Positions 43,687-52,772 are shown, numbered from the stretch's first letter. The stretch: 61,620 nucleotides of DNA from JAVBQU01 sp031548675 (GCA_031548675.1 JAVBQU010000068.1:1-61620); one strand, 5' to 3'. Made by a program: numbers and translations. The notes: generated by a model from the letters alone, not told the origin.

Positions 43687-45474
43687 ATGTTACCATTGAC
43701 CGATTGGCTGCCGATTACCCGTAAAGAAATGGAAATGCGGGGCTGGGACGAATTAGATATAATTATTGTCTCCGGCGATGCCTATGTCGATCATCCTGCA
43801 TTTGGGCATGCAGTAATTGCACGAATATTGGAATTTGAGGGCTACAAAGTGGGGATTATACCGCAACCTAATTGGCAGGATGATTTGCGTGACTTTAAAA
43901 AATTTGGCAAACCCCGTTTATTTTTTGGAGTTACATCCGGCTGTATGGATAGTATGGTAAACCACTATACAGCTAATATTCGTTTGCGGTCGAATGATGC
44001 CTATACGCCTAATGGCGAAGCCGGATTTCGCCCTGATTATGCTTGTAGAACCTATACGCAGATTCTCAAAAAATTATATCCTGATACACCTGTAATTATT
44101 GGAGGTATAGAAGCTTCACTTCGAAGAATAACTCATTATGATTATTGGTCGGATTCTTTAAAACCATCTATGCTTGCCGAAAGCGGGGCTGATTTGCTGG
44201 TTTATGGAATGGGGGAGAAGCCGATAGTGGAAATTGCGAAACAATTGGATGCCGGAGCTTCTGTATCTCAACTTAAGTTTATTCCTCAAACAGCATATTT
44301 AGAAAAATGTATAGAATCAATTGATACAAATCATATTGAATTACATTCACATGAAGCTTGTTTGAAAAGTAAAAAATTACAAGCTGAAAATTTCAAAGTA
44401 TTTGAACAGGAAAGTAATAATGAGGAAGCCCGGATTTTAGTACAAAAAATAGAAAATAGTTATGTAGTTATCAATCCTCCATACCCAACCTTGAATACAG
44501 CAGAGATTGACGCTTCTTTCGATTTGCCTTATACTCGTTTGCCTCACCCTAAATACAAAAAACGAGGCACTATTCCAGCTTATGAAATGATTAAGTTTTC
44601 AGTAAATATTCATCGCGGATGCTTCGGAGCTTGTTCGTTTTGTACGATTTCTGCACATCAAGGCAAATATATTGCCAGCCGTTCAGAGGAATCTATTTTG
44701 CAAGAAATTAAAAAGATAACAGAAAATCCGGATTTTAAGGGTTATATAAGCGATTTAGGAGGACCCTCAGCAAATATGTACCAAATGAAAGGCAAAAATG
44801 CTGAGATTTGTAAGAAATGTATTAAAAATTCGTGTGTTTATCCCAAGCTTTGTCCCAATTTGGATTCCAATCACCAACCTTTGATAGAGCTGTATAATAA
44901 GGCAGCCAAGTTGCCGAAAATCAAGAAAATATTTATTGGCAGCGGTATCCGTTACGATTTATTTACAAATGAAAATAATGGTAATAAATATTTTAAAGTA
45001 TTGGTACAAAATCATGTTTCAGGCAGGTTGAAAGTTGCCCCTGAGCATACTGCCGATGAGGTGTTGCAAATGATGCGGAAACCTTCATTTCAATTATTCA
45101 GAACCTTACAACGCGATTTTAAGCAGATATGTCAAGAAAGTAAGTTAAATCAACAATTGATTCCTTATTTTATATCAAGCCATCCGGGTTGTACTTTAGA
45201 ACATAGTGCCGAATTGGCAGCAGAAACCAAACAAATGGGATTTCGTTTGGAACAAGTGCAGGATTTTACGCCAACCCCTTTAACTTTATCAACAGAAATG
45301 TATTATACAGGATTGAATCCCTATACTTTAAAACCTGTTTACACAGCCAGAACTCTTTCCGAAAAGCAAGCTCAAAATCGTTTTTTCTTTTGGTACAAAA
45401 AAGAAAATCAAGCATGGATTCGGGCTGCCTTGCAAAAAATCAATAGAACCGATTTATTAAAAAGTTTTTTTTGA
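43687..45474 (+). CDS. YgiQ-family radical SAM protein
   Basis: 595 residues. N-terminal domain begins with LPITRKEMEMRGWDELDIIIVSGDAYVDHP, the YgiQ signature, and runs to about residue 280 (B12-binding-like region). The radical SAM core starts at HRGCFGACSFCTISAHQG, the CxxxCxxC cluster site near residue 315-322. A second Cys cluster follows (CKKCIKNSCVYPKLCPN). The reaction catalysed by YgiQ proteins is unknown. Monocistronic, 78 bases after the guanylyltransferase. Confidence 0.93.
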   Translation: MLPLTDWLPITRKEMEMRGWDELDIIIVSGDAYVDHPAFGHAVIARILEFEGYKVGIIPQPNWQDDLRDFKKFGKPRLFFGVTSGCMDSMVNHYTANIRLRSNDAYTPNGEAGFRPDYACRTYTQILKKLYPDTPVIIGGIEASLRRITHYDYWSDSLKPSMLAESGADLLVYGMGEKPIVEIAKQLDAGASVSQLKFIPQTAYLEKCIESIDTNHIELHSHEACLKSKKLQAENFKVFEQESNNEEARILVQKIENSYVVINPPYPTLNTAEIDASFDLPYTRLPHPKYKKRGTIPAYEMIKFSVNIHRGCFGACSFCTISAHQGKYIASRSEESILQEIKKITENPDFKGYISDLGGPSANMYQMKGKNAEICKKCIKNSCVYPKLCPNLDSNHQPLIELYNKAAKLPKIKKIFIGSGIRYDLFTNENNGNKYFKVLVQNHVSGRLKVAPEHTADEVLQMMRKPSFQLFRTLQRDFKQICQESKLNQQLIPYFISSHPGCTLEHSAELAAETKQMGFRLEQVQDFTPTPLTLSTEMYYTGLNPYTLKPVYTARTLSEKQAQNRFFFWYKKENQAWIRAALQKINRTDLLKSFF

Positions 45475-45623
45475 ATACATTCCAAAGCCGAATAAGATTC
45501 TTAATACTCATATTTCAAATTTTGTTTTAGGAATTTTTACAGAATCATATTGAGGTATCATTTGTTTTGTAATGACGTGATTTTTTTAATATAAAACTAA
45601 TTAAAAGAATAATTTACAAGCCT

Positions 45624-46376
45624 ATGAATGTAATTTATAGTACCGATATTAAAAACTTTTGGACGAAATCTTCAAACGATTTTTGTAAGCAAGTCATGAC
45701 ATCCTGTTTATCTAATAGGTATTTCAGCTATATTTTCAATTTAGAAACCTTGAAATATGAATGGATGAGTGAAGGGGTGACAAATGTGCTTGGGTATGAT
45801 AAAAGTAATTTGGATGTACTTTTAGCTATTGATAATATTCATCCGGATGATCAGGGTTGGCATACAATTATTGAGAATAAACTGCAGGAATTATCTGAAG
45901 AATTTGGAAAAGAATGGCTGGCAAATTATAAAATTGTATGTGATTTTCGCTTCAAAACCAGCAGTGGTCTCTACATTCGCTTGTTGAAACAAATGATACA
46001 AGTATGTGAATCGGATGTTCGTAAACGATATTGCCTTATAAGTGATATCAGTTTTATCAAAAAAAACGGAGAACCGAGACTCAGCCTCATCGGCTTGGGA
46101 GATAATGACTCTATAGAGGATATTCCATTGCAGATAAATAATATTCCGGCATGTCCTTTTAGCCCTCGTGAGAAAGAAATTATTTCTTTCATTTTTTATG
46201 GACTGACTAGCAAAGAAATTGCCGGTCGATTATCTATCTCTCCTGATACGGTCAAGAATCATAAAAAAAATATTTTCACCAAAGCGTCATGCAATAGTTC
46301 CTTACAGCTATTGAATAAATGCATTGCATATAATTGGATAGAGCGTTCCGATATTATCTTGAAATCAGCAAAATAG
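45624..46376 (+). CDS. PAS domain-LuxR family transcriptional regulator
   Basis: 250 residues. A PAS sensor domain (about 30-150: YSYIFNLETLKYEWMSEG, GYDKSNLD, NIHPDDQ, DFRFKTSSGLYIRLL) is joined to a LuxR-type helix-turn-helix (about 185-245: FSPREKEIISFIFYGLTSKEIAGRLSIS with DTVKNHKKNIF). No receiver domain. Related Bacteroidota proteins sense small molecules or redox state. The next gene is a lipoprotein with its own promoter, a candidate target; this is inference from adjacency only. Confidence 0.9.
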   Translation: MNVIYSTDIKNFWTKSSNDFCKQVMTSCLSNRYFSYIFNLETLKYEWMSEGVTNVLGYDKSNLDVLLAIDNIHPDDQGWHTIIENKLQELSEEFGKEWLANYKIVCDFRFKTSSGLYIRLLKQMIQVCESDVRKRYCLISDISFIKKNGEPRLSLIGLGDNDSIEDIPLQINNIPACPFSPREKEIISFIFYGLTSKEIAGRLSISPDTVKNHKKNIFTKASCNSSLQLLNKCIAYNWIERSDIILKSAK

Positions 46377-46389
46377 CCCTTAAGTGTCA

Positions 46390-46420
46390 TTGACAAGGGA
46401 GCTTGGTTGTTGTATCTTTG
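46390..46420 (+). promoter_or_regulatory. Promoter of the two-repeat lipoprotein gene
   Basis: TTG (46390-46392), 20 bases, TATCTTTG (46413-46420), 45 bases before ATG 46465. A short CCCTT/AAGGG inverted repeat (46377-46399) overlaps the -33 side. Confidence 0.65.
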
Positions 46421-46464
46421 TTTTTTATTTCAAAATATATTTTTTCATTTAATACCTTAAAGCT

Positions 46465-47436
46465 ATGAAAACAATTAAACTAATTGCAGCCATGTTCCTG
46501 ATAGGGACAACAGCCAGTATGTTTACAGCATGCGTTAAAGATTCAAACAGTGATAGTATGCAGATCCCTGGCGTAAATCAAGTAAAAACTACACAGTCAA
46601 CCACAAATACTACTATTGAATATTGTGGCACTGTGAAAACTGTCAACTTTTTGGCAGGGCAAACCATTCCTGCAGGCTCTGTAACTGTAGGAAATGATGA
46701 AACTAATCTGTATGTAACTTTTTCAACGACAAATGGATGGGAAATGAAAGAAACCCATTTGTATGTTGGAGATGGAACAAATCTAACAAACAAAGCCGGA
46801 AATGCAGCTCCGGGTCAATTCCCATATAAAACAACACATGATCCTCGTGTAACTTCTTTTACATATACCATTCCTCTGCAAGGTCTTCCTGAATGCATGG
46901 TTATTGCAGCTCATGCAGCAGTAGAAAAATGGGTTAATGGTACAATGGTTGACAGTCAAACAGCTTGGGGAGAAGGTTCTCAAATTGGTAAAAACTGGGC
47001 TATGAAATTTGAATATTGTAAACAAGTATGCGAACCCGGAAATCCAGGAGAAAACAGATGTTATCAAGATGAAACAGCATGGGTATTTGGACCTAGATAT
47101 GTAAATCAAGGAAATTGGGCAACCTATACTCCGTATGATGGCACTGCAAAGACTGAAACAATATATGCAGGTCAAACCTATGAAGCTGGTACTGCAACTT
47201 TCTCTGCAGCTGTTGGCGGACAAGTAACCATTACAATAACTTTGAATAGTAACTTTATTTTCCAAAATGGAACAGAGCTTATAAAAATACAAGGGTATAA
47301 CACAACTCCTCCATCTTCAAATCCTGCTCCCGGTCAATTTACCACTTTCAAAGGAACTTCTACTACTATCACAGTACCTCAATATGCATTTTACGGCATT
47401 CACTTAGATGTGAAAAGACAAGTGCCGTGTAATTAA
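46465..47436 (+). CDS. Secreted lipoprotein with an internal two-fold repeat, unknown family
   Basis: 323 residues. Lipobox FTAC (Cys23). The mature part contains two similar halves. Half 1 (about 50-175) has KTVNFLAGQTIPAGSVTV, LYVTFST, NAAPGQFPYKTTH and VIAAHAAV. Half 2 (about 215-320) has KTETIYAGQTYEAGTATF, VTITITL, NPAPGQFTTFKGT and GIHLDVKR. Shared anchors are AGQTxxAGxxTx and APGQF. Each half begins near a Cys-bearing strand (EYCGT, NRCYQDE). It looks like a duplicated all-beta surface domain. I do not recognise a characterised family; a secreted or surface-exposed structural or binding role is a guess. Neighbour of a PAS-LuxR regulator. Confidence 0.7.
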   Translation: MKTIKLIAAMFLIGTTASMFTACVKDSNSDSMQIPGVNQVKTTQSTTNTTIEYCGTVKTVNFLAGQTIPAGSVTVGNDETNLYVTFSTTNGWEMKETHLYVGDGTNLTNKAGNAAPGQFPYKTTHDPRVTSFTYTIPLQGLPECMVIAAHAAVEKWVNGTMVDSQTAWGEGSQIGKNWAMKFEYCKQVCEPGNPGENRCYQDETAWVFGPRYVNQGNWATYTPYDGTAKTETIYAGQTYEAGTATFSAAVGGQVTITITLNSNFIFQNGTELIKIQGYNTTPPSSNPAPGQFTTFKGTSTTITVPQYAFYGIHLDVKRQVPCN

Positions 47437-47455
47437 TAAATAAAAAATTATAATG

Positions 47456-47489
47456 AAAGCCGCTTAGATTTTTCTAAGCGGCTTTTTTG
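47456..47489 (+). terminator. Terminator of the lipoprotein gene
   Basis: Perfect 13-bp stem AAAGCCGCTTAGA (47456-47468) / TCTAAGCGGCTTT (47473-47485), TTTT loop, T-run after. Confidence 0.92.
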
Positions 47490-47616
47490 TACAATAAACA
47501 TAAATAATACAGATAGAAATAAAATAATCAGGTGTTATTATTAATGGCTGATATATTTCTTATGCTTGCAGAAAAAGATGTAGATAAATTAGATATTTAA
47601 TGTCAAAATTTATTGT

Positions 47617-47647
47617 TTTGATTATTGGATTTTAATAGTTACCTTTG
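47617..47647 (+). promoter_or_regulatory. Promoter of elbB
   Basis: TTTG (47617-47620), 19 bases, TACCTTTG (47640-47647). Both boxes and spacing match the Bacteroidota consensus; 37 bases before ATG 47685. Confidence 0.72.
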
Positions 47648-47684
47648 GAAGGTACTTGAAATGAATAAATTAAAAAATATATAG

Positions 47685-48335
47685 ATGAAAAAATTTGCAG
47701 TAATTTTGTCAGGAAGTGGTGTTTATGATGGTTCCGAAATTCATGAAGCTACTTTAACCTTATTGGCTATTAATAAGGCACAATGTGAATATGAAATATT
47801 TGCACCCAATGTAGAGCAACACCATGTAATAAATCACCTCACAGGGGAGGAAATGATAGAGAGTCGTAATGTTTTGATAGAATCGGCACGTATTGCCCGT
47901 GGAAACATTAAAGATTTAAAAGAATTTGAAGCTAAAAATTTTGATGCGTTGCTTATTCCCGGAGGATACGGAGTAGCCAAAAATTTATCGGACTATGCTT
48001 TTAAAGGATTAAACATGCATATATTGCCTGAAATGGAAAAAGCGATTACCGATACTTGGATGGCTCAAAAACCCATAGGGGCTTTATGCATTGCTCCTGT
48101 AATTCTGGCTAAAATTATTAAGCGGAATGTGGAACTTACCATTGGAAATGATGAAAGTACGGCAAATGATGTTGCTGCGTTAGGAGCAAAGCATCATGAA
48201 ACCAAAGCCGGAGAAGTAACCATAGATACAAAAAATCGTATTTTCTCAACCCCTTGCTATATGGTACAAACATCTATTGCTGCAATTGCAGATAGTGCCG
48301 ATAATATTGTTTGTGAAATGCTGAAAACAATGTAA
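47685..48335 (+). CDS. elbB: ElbB-type glyoxalase-like protein (DJ-1/PfpI superfamily)
   Basis: 216 residues. Start MKKFAVILSGSGVYDGSEIHE and LIPGGYGVAKNLSDYAF are ElbB hallmarks. The nucleophile-elbow Cys is in GALCIAPVIL (about residue 138). The class I glutamine-amidotransferase-like fold lacks the amidotransferase partner. E. coli ElbB has glyoxalase activity in vitro and was once linked to isoprenoid synthesis; its physiological role is unclear. Monocistronic, with a good promoter and a terminator. Confidence 0.92.
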   Translation: MKKFAVILSGSGVYDGSEIHEATLTLLAINKAQCEYEIFAPNVEQHHVINHLTGEEMIESRNVLIESARIARGNIKDLKEFEAKNFDALLIPGGYGVAKNLSDYAFKGLNMHILPEMEKAITDTWMAQKPIGALCIAPVILAKIIKRNVELTIGNDESTANDVAALGAKHHETKAGEVTIDTKNRIFSTPCYMVQTSIAAIADSADNIVCEMLKTM

Positions 48336-48338
48336 AAC

Positions 48339-48368
48339 AAAAAAGGCTATCATATGATAGCCTTTTTT
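48339..48368. terminator. Bidirectional terminator between elbB and tRNA-Lys
   Basis: Fully palindromic AAAAAAGGCTATCAT/ATGATAGCCTTTTTT spanning 48339-48368. It can stop elbB (+) and the tRNA transcript (-). Confidence 0.88.
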
Positions 48369-48371
48369 ATG

Positions 48372-48444
48372 TGATTGCGCTGGGATTCGAACCCAGGACC
48401 CCATCCTTAAAAGGGATGTGCTCTACCGGCTGAGCTACGCAATC
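48372..48444 (-). tRNA. tRNA-Lys (TTT anticodon)
   Basis: 73 bases on the minus strand fold as a tRNA. The acceptor stem is GATTGCG/CGCAATC, the D arm contains AGCTCAGCCGGTAGAGC, and the anticodon stem CATCC/GGATG has loop CTTTTAA, giving anticodon TTT. The T arm contains GGGTTCGAATCCC. Discriminator base A. No CCA is encoded. It has its own promoter at 48466-48497 and a terminator just after it. Confidence 0.96.
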
Positions 48445-48465
48445 ATCCTAAATTTTTTGAGAGTG

Positions 48466-48497
48466 CAAAGGTACTGCTATTTTTTTTAATTAACAAA
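48466..48497 (-). promoter_or_regulatory. Promoter of tRNA-Lys
   Basis: Minus strand TTTG (48497-48494), 20 bases, TACCTTTG (48473-48466), 21 bases before the tRNA 5' end. Full consensus match. Confidence 0.75.
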
Positions 48498-48557
48498 GGC
48501 TTTTTTAATATTCGGTACTAAAAGATAAAGCAGGCACGCTTTTCTAAAATTTTCCCG

Positions 48558-48565
48558 TAAATTTG
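48558..48565 (+). promoter_or_regulatory. Candidate -7 box for hutU
   Basis: TAAATTTG matches TAnnTTTG, 32 bases before ATG 48598. No -33 TTTG at the expected distance. Confidence 0.45.
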
Positions 48566-48597
48566 CATATTACATTTTAAGATAAATACACCATAAT

Positions 48598-50595
48598 ATG
48601 AGCCTTACATTCCAACAAGAGATTTTACAAGGAATTCCTGCTGTTTTGCCGGAAGTACCAGTGTACGATACAAGCGTTAACCATGCCCCGAAACGCAAGG
48701 ATATTTTAAGCAAGGAAGAAAAAAAACTGGCAATACGTAATGCTTTGCGTTATTTTGATTCCAAACATCATCCGGTATTAGCCTCTGAATTTGCAGAAGA
48801 ATTGAAAAAATACGGACGAATTTACATGTATCGTTTTCGCCCTCAATACCGCATGTATGCCCGCCCGATAAACGAATATCCCGGAAAATCCGAACAAGCC
48901 AAGGCTATTATGCTGATGATTCAAAATAACTTGGATTATGCAGTAGCCCAACATCCACACGAATTAATTACATACGGTGGAAATGGAGCGGTGTTTCAAA
49001 ATTGGGCTCAATATCTGCTCACTATGAAATATCTATCGGAAATGACGGATGAGCAGACTTTGGTTATGTATTCAGGTCATCCGATGGGCTTGTTCCCGTC
49101 GCATAAAGAAGCTCCCCGTGTAGTAGTTACTAACGGAATGATGATTCCTAATTATTCTAAACCTGATGATTGGGAAAAATTTAATGCTTTGGGGGTTTCC
49201 CAATATGGACAAATGACAGCGGGGTCATATATGTATATTGGACCACAGGGAATTGTACATGGAACCACCATCACAGTATTAAATGCCGGACGTAAAATAG
49301 GGAAAGACGGCTTAGCCGGAAAATTATTTATTACAGCCGGATTAGGCGGAATGTCGGGAGCTCAACCTAAAGCAGGAAATATTGCAGGTTGTGTTTCCAT
49401 TACAGCCGAGATTAACCCTAAAGCAACACATACACGCCATTCGCAAGGTTGGGTGGATGAGGTTTACGACGATTTAGATAAATTGATGCAGCGTGTACAG
49501 CAAGCCCGTACGAATAAAGAAGTAGTTTCATTTGCATATCAGGGAAATATAGTTGAGTTGTGGGAATATTTGGCAGAGAAAAATATTCAGGTTGATTTAG
49601 GTTCTGATCAGACATCTTTACATAATCCTTGGGCAGGGGGCTATTATCCAGTAGGGATTTCGTTTGAAGAATCGAAACGGATGATGGCAGAAGAACCCGA
49701 AAAATTTAAAGAAGAGGTACAAAAAACACTTCGTCGCCATGTAGCTGCGGTAAATAAATTGGTAGCCAAAGGTATGTATTTCTTCGATTATGGTAACGCC
49801 TTTCTTTTAGAATCGAGCCGTGCCGGAGCCGATATTATAAAAACCGATGGAACATTTAAATATCCGTCTTATGTACAAGATATAATGGGACCTATGTGTT
49901 TTGATTATGGTTTTGGACCTTTCCGTTGGGTTTGCACATCCGGAAAATCCGAAGATTTAGATATGTCAGACCAAATAGCGATGGATGTTTTAGAAAATAT
50001 AGCAAAAACTTCTCCGGCAGAAATCCAACAACAAATGCGGGATAATATTCAATGGATAAAAGGAGCTAAAGCCAACAAATTGGTGGTAGGCTCTCAAGCC
50101 CGGATTTTATATGCAGATGCTGAGGGACGTACCCGCATAGCCGAAGCATTTAATAAAGCGATAAAAGAAAGCAAAATTTCAGCTCCTATTGTTTTGGGGA
50201 GAGACCATCACGATGTTTCAGGTACAGATTCTCCATTCCGCGAAACCTCAAATATTTATGATGGTTCTTCATTTACAGCCGATATGGCAATTCAAAATGT
50301 AATTGGAGATTCATTTCGCGGAGCTACTTGGGTAAGCATCCACAATGGCGGAGGCGTAGGCTGGGGAGAAGTTATCAATGGTGGGTTTGGAATGTTGCTC
50401 GATGGTTCAGAAGAAGCAGAGAGACGTTTAAAATCAATGTTGTTTTGGGATGTAAACAATGGTATTTCACGTCGCTCGTGGGCAAGAAACGAAGAAGCCA
50501 TTTTTGCAATCAAACGAGCCATGGCAGCCGAACCTAAATTAAAAGTTACATTACCCAATCAGGTAGAAAACAATTTGCTCGAAGGCTTGTTTTAA
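48598..50595 (+). CDS. hutU: Urocanate hydratase
   Basis: 665 residues, full length for Bacteroidota urocanases and longer than the roughly 555 of proteobacterial HutU. Family motifs include ITYGGNGAVFQNWAQY, QMTAGSYMYIGPQGIVHGT (NAD region) and the active-site Cys in GFGPFRWVCTSG. It converts urocanate to imidazolonepropionate in histidine degradation, with tightly bound NAD. No hutH, hutI or formiminotransferase gene is adjacent, so the pathway genes are dispersed or incomplete. Single gene with a terminator. Confidence 0.96.
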   Translation: MSLTFQQEILQGIPAVLPEVPVYDTSVNHAPKRKDILSKEEKKLAIRNALRYFDSKHHPVLASEFAEELKKYGRIYMYRFRPQYRMYARPINEYPGKSEQAKAIMLMIQNNLDYAVAQHPHELITYGGNGAVFQNWAQYLLTMKYLSEMTDEQTLVMYSGHPMGLFPSHKEAPRVVVTNGMMIPNYSKPDDWEKFNALGVSQYGQMTAGSYMYIGPQGIVHGTTITVLNAGRKIGKDGLAGKLFITAGLGGMSGAQPKAGNIAGCVSITAEINPKATHTRHSQGWVDEVYDDLDKLMQRVQQARTNKEVVSFAYQGNIVELWEYLAEKNIQVDLGSDQTSLHNPWAGGYYPVGISFEESKRMMAEEPEKFKEEVQKTLRRHVAAVNKLVAKGMYFFDYGNAFLLESSRAGADIIKTDGTFKYPSYVQDIMGPMCFDYGFGPFRWVCTSGKSEDLDMSDQIAMDVLENIAKTSPAEIQQQMRDNIQWIKGAKANKLVVGSQARILYADAEGRTRIAEAFNKAIKESKISAPIVLGRDHHDVSGTDSPFRETSNIYDGSSFTADMAIQNVIGDSFRGATWVSIHNGGGVGWGEVINGGFGMLLDGSEEAERRLKSMLFWDVNNGISRRSWARNEEAIFAIKRAMAAEPKLKVTLPNQVENNLLEGLF

Positions 50596-50623
50596 GAACG
50601 ATGAAGACTGAGTTATAAATGAT

Positions 50624-50669
50624 AAACGATGAATTGTAAAGATAAATTATAATTCATCGTTTTCTTTTA
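50624..50669 (+). terminator. Terminator of hutU
   Basis: 12-bp stem AAACGATGAATT (50624-50635) / AATTCATCGTTT (50651-50662), then TCTTTT. Confidence 0.78.
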
Positions 50670-50706
50670 GAATGTTCTCTCATTCATCGTTCATAAAATA
50701 ATTGCT

Positions 50707-51456
50707 ATGAAATATTTATTGCTGATTTTACTTTCCTGCACAACACTTTCTCCTTTTTGCAAGGCACAAGATTCGTCATATATTAAAATACCGAAGCATT
50801 ATAACGTTGTAAAGTTTAATCCTACACCTATGCTGTTGTGGAATATGGACAATGCGACATTCAGCTATGAACGCATTCAGAAGTATCGTCCTAACCAATC
50901 TTTAATTGTTAGTGCAGGGTATTTAATACTTCCATCGTTGCTAGAGGGCAATGTTTTAAATTTGATAAATGTTCATAGCACTCAAAAATATGGGATAAAT
51001 GTAGGCGTAGATTATCGCTTTTATTTATCTCGGCAAAATGCACAACCGGCTCCCAGCGGAGTTTACCTTTCTCCTTTTTTATCTTACTATGGCTATCATT
51101 TTTCGTCAGATGTGGAATGCCTTATAGCTCCGATTCAGGGAACATTTTCCGGAACTTTGCAAGTTTGGAATTTAGGCTTTGGACTGGGATATCAATTTGT
51201 AATAGCAAAAAGAATTACATTGGATTTTATGTTGCTGGCTCCTACTTTTTCGCATTATGCTTTTCAAAGAAAATTGGATATAGAATTGGAAAAGGAGGAT
51301 AAGGATGTTGTAAATGAGGAAATAAATTCTGCCATTGATAAACATTTTCCGATATTGGGTACTTTTTTGAATGGAGATAAACTTAGCCGGACAGAAAGCG
51401 GAAAAACCTTTAGTGCCGGAATGCGATACAATGTGCAATTTGGATTTAAGTTTTAG
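50707..51456 (+). CDS. Small outer-membrane beta-barrel protein (DUF3575-like)
   Basis: 249 residues. Signal peptide about 1-20 (PFCKAQ). Alternating hydrophobic strands follow (VKFNPTPMLLWNMDNATFSYER, GINVGVDYRFYL, GVYLSPFLSYYGYHF, WNLGFGLGYQFVI), ending in an aromatic C-terminus (VQFGFKF), as expected for an outer-membrane barrel of eight to ten strands. The ...SYERI start resembles DUF3575 proteins. Function unknown. Single gene; transcription probably starts in the short AT-rich gap after hutU. Confidence 0.72.
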   Translation: MKYLLLILLSCTTLSPFCKAQDSSYIKIPKHYNVVKFNPTPMLLWNMDNATFSYERIQKYRPNQSLIVSAGYLILPSLLEGNVLNLINVHSTQKYGINVGVDYRFYLSRQNAQPAPSGVYLSPFLSYYGYHFSSDVECLIAPIQGTFSGTLQVWNLGFGLGYQFVIAKRITLDFMLLAPTFSHYAFQRKLDIELEKEDKDVVNEEINSAIDKHFPILGTFLNGDKLSRTESGKTFSAGMRYNVQFGFKF

Positions 51457-51486
51457 ATATTTTTTTAGTATTCGAATTTGCAAAAA

Positions 51487-51539
51487 TAAAAAAACTCCGG
51501 TCAAAAGAAAATCTTAAGAATCGGAGTTTGTAGCCTGAA
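51487..51539 (-). terminator. Terminator of the GlmU-like gene
   Basis: 8-bp stem AAACTCCG (51492-51499) / CGGAGTTT (51532-51539) with a run of T on the minus-strand exit. It lies 10 bases after the minus-strand stop at 51550; it may also stop the plus-strand barrel gene. Confidence 0.65.
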
Positions 51540-51549
51540 AACAAATTTG

Positions 51550-52737
51550 TTATCTTCTTCTGTTCTTTTTAGTTAGCTCATGAATATAGCTAAGAATACC
51601 TTTGTCGGTATCTGTAAGCTCAATATTTCTGCGGCTCATGGCTCTCTCTGCCACTATAAATGCTTGGTCTAATTCATAAGTTTTAAATCCGGTCATGCCG
51701 CCCCATACAAATGAGGGAACAAAATTACGTGGGAATCCTGCCCCAAAGATATTGGTATATACGCCGACTACTGTTCCTGTATTAAACATCGTGTTAATCC
51801 CTGATTTTGAATGGTCTCCCATAAATAAGCCACAGAATAGTTCGCCGGTATCAATAAAGCTTTCTTGACCATAATTCCATAAACGAACGGTATCATACGT
51901 ATTTTTCATATTTGAAACGGATGTACATGCCCCTAAATTGCACCATTCGCCTAAAACAGAATTACCTAAATACCCATCATGTGCCTTATTAGAATTAGCG
52001 AAAATAACTACATTTTTTAATTCGCCTCCTACTTTGCTATTAGGACCAATTGTAGTAGGACCATAAATTTTGGCTCCCATTTTTACCCATGCTTCTTCAC
52101 CTAAAGCGAATCCTCCTTTTATCAAGGAACCTTCCATAACTTTGGCATTTTTACCGATATAAATAGGACCTTCTGTTGCATTTAAAATAGAAAATTCTAC
52201 TTCAGCCCCTTCTTCTATAAAAATACGGTCTTCGCGAACGGCTCTATTCGTTGCACTTAACTTTTGGCTTGTCCTCCCTTTCGTTATTAAAGCAAAATCT
52301 GCTTCAATAGCTTCGCCGTTTAAACTAAATATATCCCATATATTATTCAGTTTTATATGTTTGGCACTTGTAATTAAATCATCTTCTCCATCCCCTTCAG
52401 AACCCATGGTTTCAATATCTTCTTCATTTAGGTTCATCGCGATAATATATTCATCCTGATAGGTTAATGATTGTCCCGGCTTTAGTTTCAGAATATCATT
52501 TATTAATTCCTGAGTAGGCAGAACAGACCCGTTAATCAAAATATTTTCTTTCGCCTTGTTTAGAGGATATTTTCCCGCAAGGTAAATTTCCGTTAAAGTA
52601 GATGTTTTTGCATTTAGAAATTTTTCCCATTTTTCTCTAATGGTAAGTATGCCTATCCTGATGTCACAAATAGGGCGGGTAAAGGTGAATGGTAACAAAT
52701 TAACTCTTGAATGATCGTCGAATAGAATGAAATTCAT
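51550..52737 (-). CDS. GlmU-like putative sugar nucleotidyltransferase with hexapeptide helix
   Basis: 395 residues. The N-terminal part (about 1-190: FILFDDHSRVNLLPFTFTRPICDIRIGILTIREKW) is a divergent nucleotidyltransferase-like domain of the NTP_transf_4 kind, lacking the standard LAAGxGTR loop. The C-terminal part (about 190-380) is a left-handed beta helix of hexapeptide repeats (GPIYIGKNAKVMEGS, GPTTIGPNSKVGGE, LGEWCNLGACTSVSN). In Bacteroidota these are conserved and annotated as GlmU-like, but catalysis of UDP-GlcNAc synthesis is not shown by these motifs. Single gene, about 160 bases from ruvC. Confidence 0.82.
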   Translation of the reverse strand: MNFILFDDHSRVNLLPFTFTRPICDIRIGILTIREKWEKFLNAKTSTLTEIYLAGKYPLNKAKENILINGSVLPTQELINDILKLKPGQSLTYQDEYIIAMNLNEEDIETMGSEGDGEDDLITSAKHIKLNNIWDIFSLNGEAIEADFALITKGRTSQKLSATNRAVREDRIFIEEGAEVEFSILNATEGPIYIGKNAKVMEGSLIKGGFALGEEAWVKMGAKIYGPTTIGPNSKVGGELKNVVIFANSNKAHDGYLGNSVLGEWCNLGACTSVSNMKNTYDTVRLWNYGQESFIDTGELFCGLFMGDHSKSGINTMFNTGTVVGVYTNIFGAGFPRNFVPSFVWGGMTGFKTYELDQAFIVAERAMSRRNIELTDTDKGILSYIHELTKKNRRR

Positions 52738-52772
52738 AATGCCAAAGTATTTTAGTGTAAATGAAATATATG

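Noticed and set aside
46783..47292. 169-codon open frame on the minus strand opposite the two-repeat lipoprotein
   Set aside because: Shadow of a real gene: Cys/Ser/Tyr-rich translation without motifs, no promoter, and the plus-strand frame has a signal peptide, promoter and terminator.
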